Shown: positions 63,817 through 64,000 of the stretch, piece after piece
Layout of the letters: every line of letters starts with the position of its first letter
Numbering within the stretch: position 1 is the first letter of the stretch
Translations under genes and position numbers: made by a program
The notes under the pieces: model-generated
What the model saw: only the letters and a program-made list of their open reading frames with translations
Databases searched by the model: none
Told to the model about the DNA's origin: nothing
Assembly (NCBI GenBank): GCA_947627355.1
Contig: CANQVX010000008.1
Coordinates: 17,312 to 81,311, forward strand
Reading direction: 5' to 3'
Origin: an uncultured Bacilli bacterium
GTDB lineage: Bacteria > Bacillota_I > Bacilli_A > RFN20 > CAG-631
DNA: 64,000 bases

Positions 63817-63923
63817 ATTTTTTCTGATTTCTTCTGAGTATGGTAAAAGTTCATCAACTGGTTTGTTCTTGATGTTCGTGAAAACATAATTTAAATATTT
63901 TTCAATATTGAGATTGTTGATAA

Positions 63924-64000
63924 GTATACGTCAAAATTTTACACCCACTTACAAAAAAAGTCAGCCCTAGATAACCCAAGGCTGATTTTTAATTTCCAAT
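63924..64000. repeat. 77-bp exact direct repeat, copy 2
   Basis: Second copy of the block at 63740-63816, cut by the window end, so the true repeat may be longer. Confidence 0.95.

Larger units (their letters stand above)
63740..64000 (-). mobile_element. IS66-type insertion sequence 3' end, tandem truncated copies
   Basis: On the minus strand 63923-63805 encodes LNIEKYLNYVFTNIKN...VDELLPYSEEIRKNIGN and a stop, which looks like the C-terminus of an IS66 TnpC transposase (K-YL-Y, DELLPWSE). It is followed by a terminator hairpin and GTAAGTGGGTGTAAAATTTTGACG, matching an IS66-like end that begins GTAA. A 77-base block (63740-63816) is repeated exactly at 63924-64000, so the element lies behind another truncated copy of itself. 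The second copy continues beyond the window. Confidence 0.6.

Overview
The window is about 64 kb of very AT-rich DNA from a low-GC Gram-positive bacterium with a cell wall that probably sporulates. TGA is a normal stop (the dus gene ends with it), so this is genetic code 11 and not a Mycoplasma-type code. Gene order is Bacillus-like: pgsA-cinA-recA-rny-ymdB-spoVS, rpsF-ssb-rpsR, yaaA-recF-gyrB-gyrA-serS, and pbp1A-recU-gpsB-rnpB. The sporulation genes spoIVA, dacB-spmA-spmB and spoVS point to a spore-former in or near the Bacilli (Erysipelotrichales or Izemoplasma/RF39-like lineages are possible). That placement is inference.

Layout. 1-8.9 kb: the 3' part of a large surface protein with a C-terminal Hint domain, a membrane-anchored NERD protein, then a MarR-regulated heterodimeric ABC exporter with luxS. 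8.9-10.9 kb: a decaying minus-strand redox cluster (ABM monooxygenase, amidohydrolase remnant, flavodoxin lipoprotein, CMD-cupin gene cut by an in-frame TAG). 10.9-18.7 kb: dacB-spmA-spmB, a CPBP protease, spoIVA, HU, dapB, a short CCA enzyme, dnaD and nth. 18.7-36.4 kb: cell-wall, DNA-maintenance and translation housekeeping genes, including RNase P RNA and a perfect parS-type palindrome between gyrA and serS, which suggests the origin-proximal part of the chromosome. 36.4-37.5 kb: dusB.

37.5-54.6 kb is the accessory highlight. Nine co-directional genes encode a phosphodiester glycosidase-like lipoprotein, two very different solute-binding lipoproteins, two complete MalF/MalG-type permease pairs, a NHL-like/YIP1 membrane protein and a large secreted DUF5696-like protein. 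One permease carries a cytoplasmic coiled-coil extension of about 555 residues. No ATPase is encoded, so a shared MsmX-type ATPase elsewhere is expected. A palindrome with a central CpG (37482-37493) sits in the promoter, and a WYL-type regulator follows the operon convergently.

54.7-63.2 kb, minus strand: the WYL regulator, a small membrane protein, a marR-degV-HAD operon, a manganese-efflux operon (yybP-ykoY-type riboswitch, P-type ATPase, mntP), a Nudix hydrolase and a ZIP metal transporter. 63.3-63.7 kb: four tRNA genes (Asn, Glu, Thr, Leu) and a terminator. The window ends in tandem IS66-type transposon ends.
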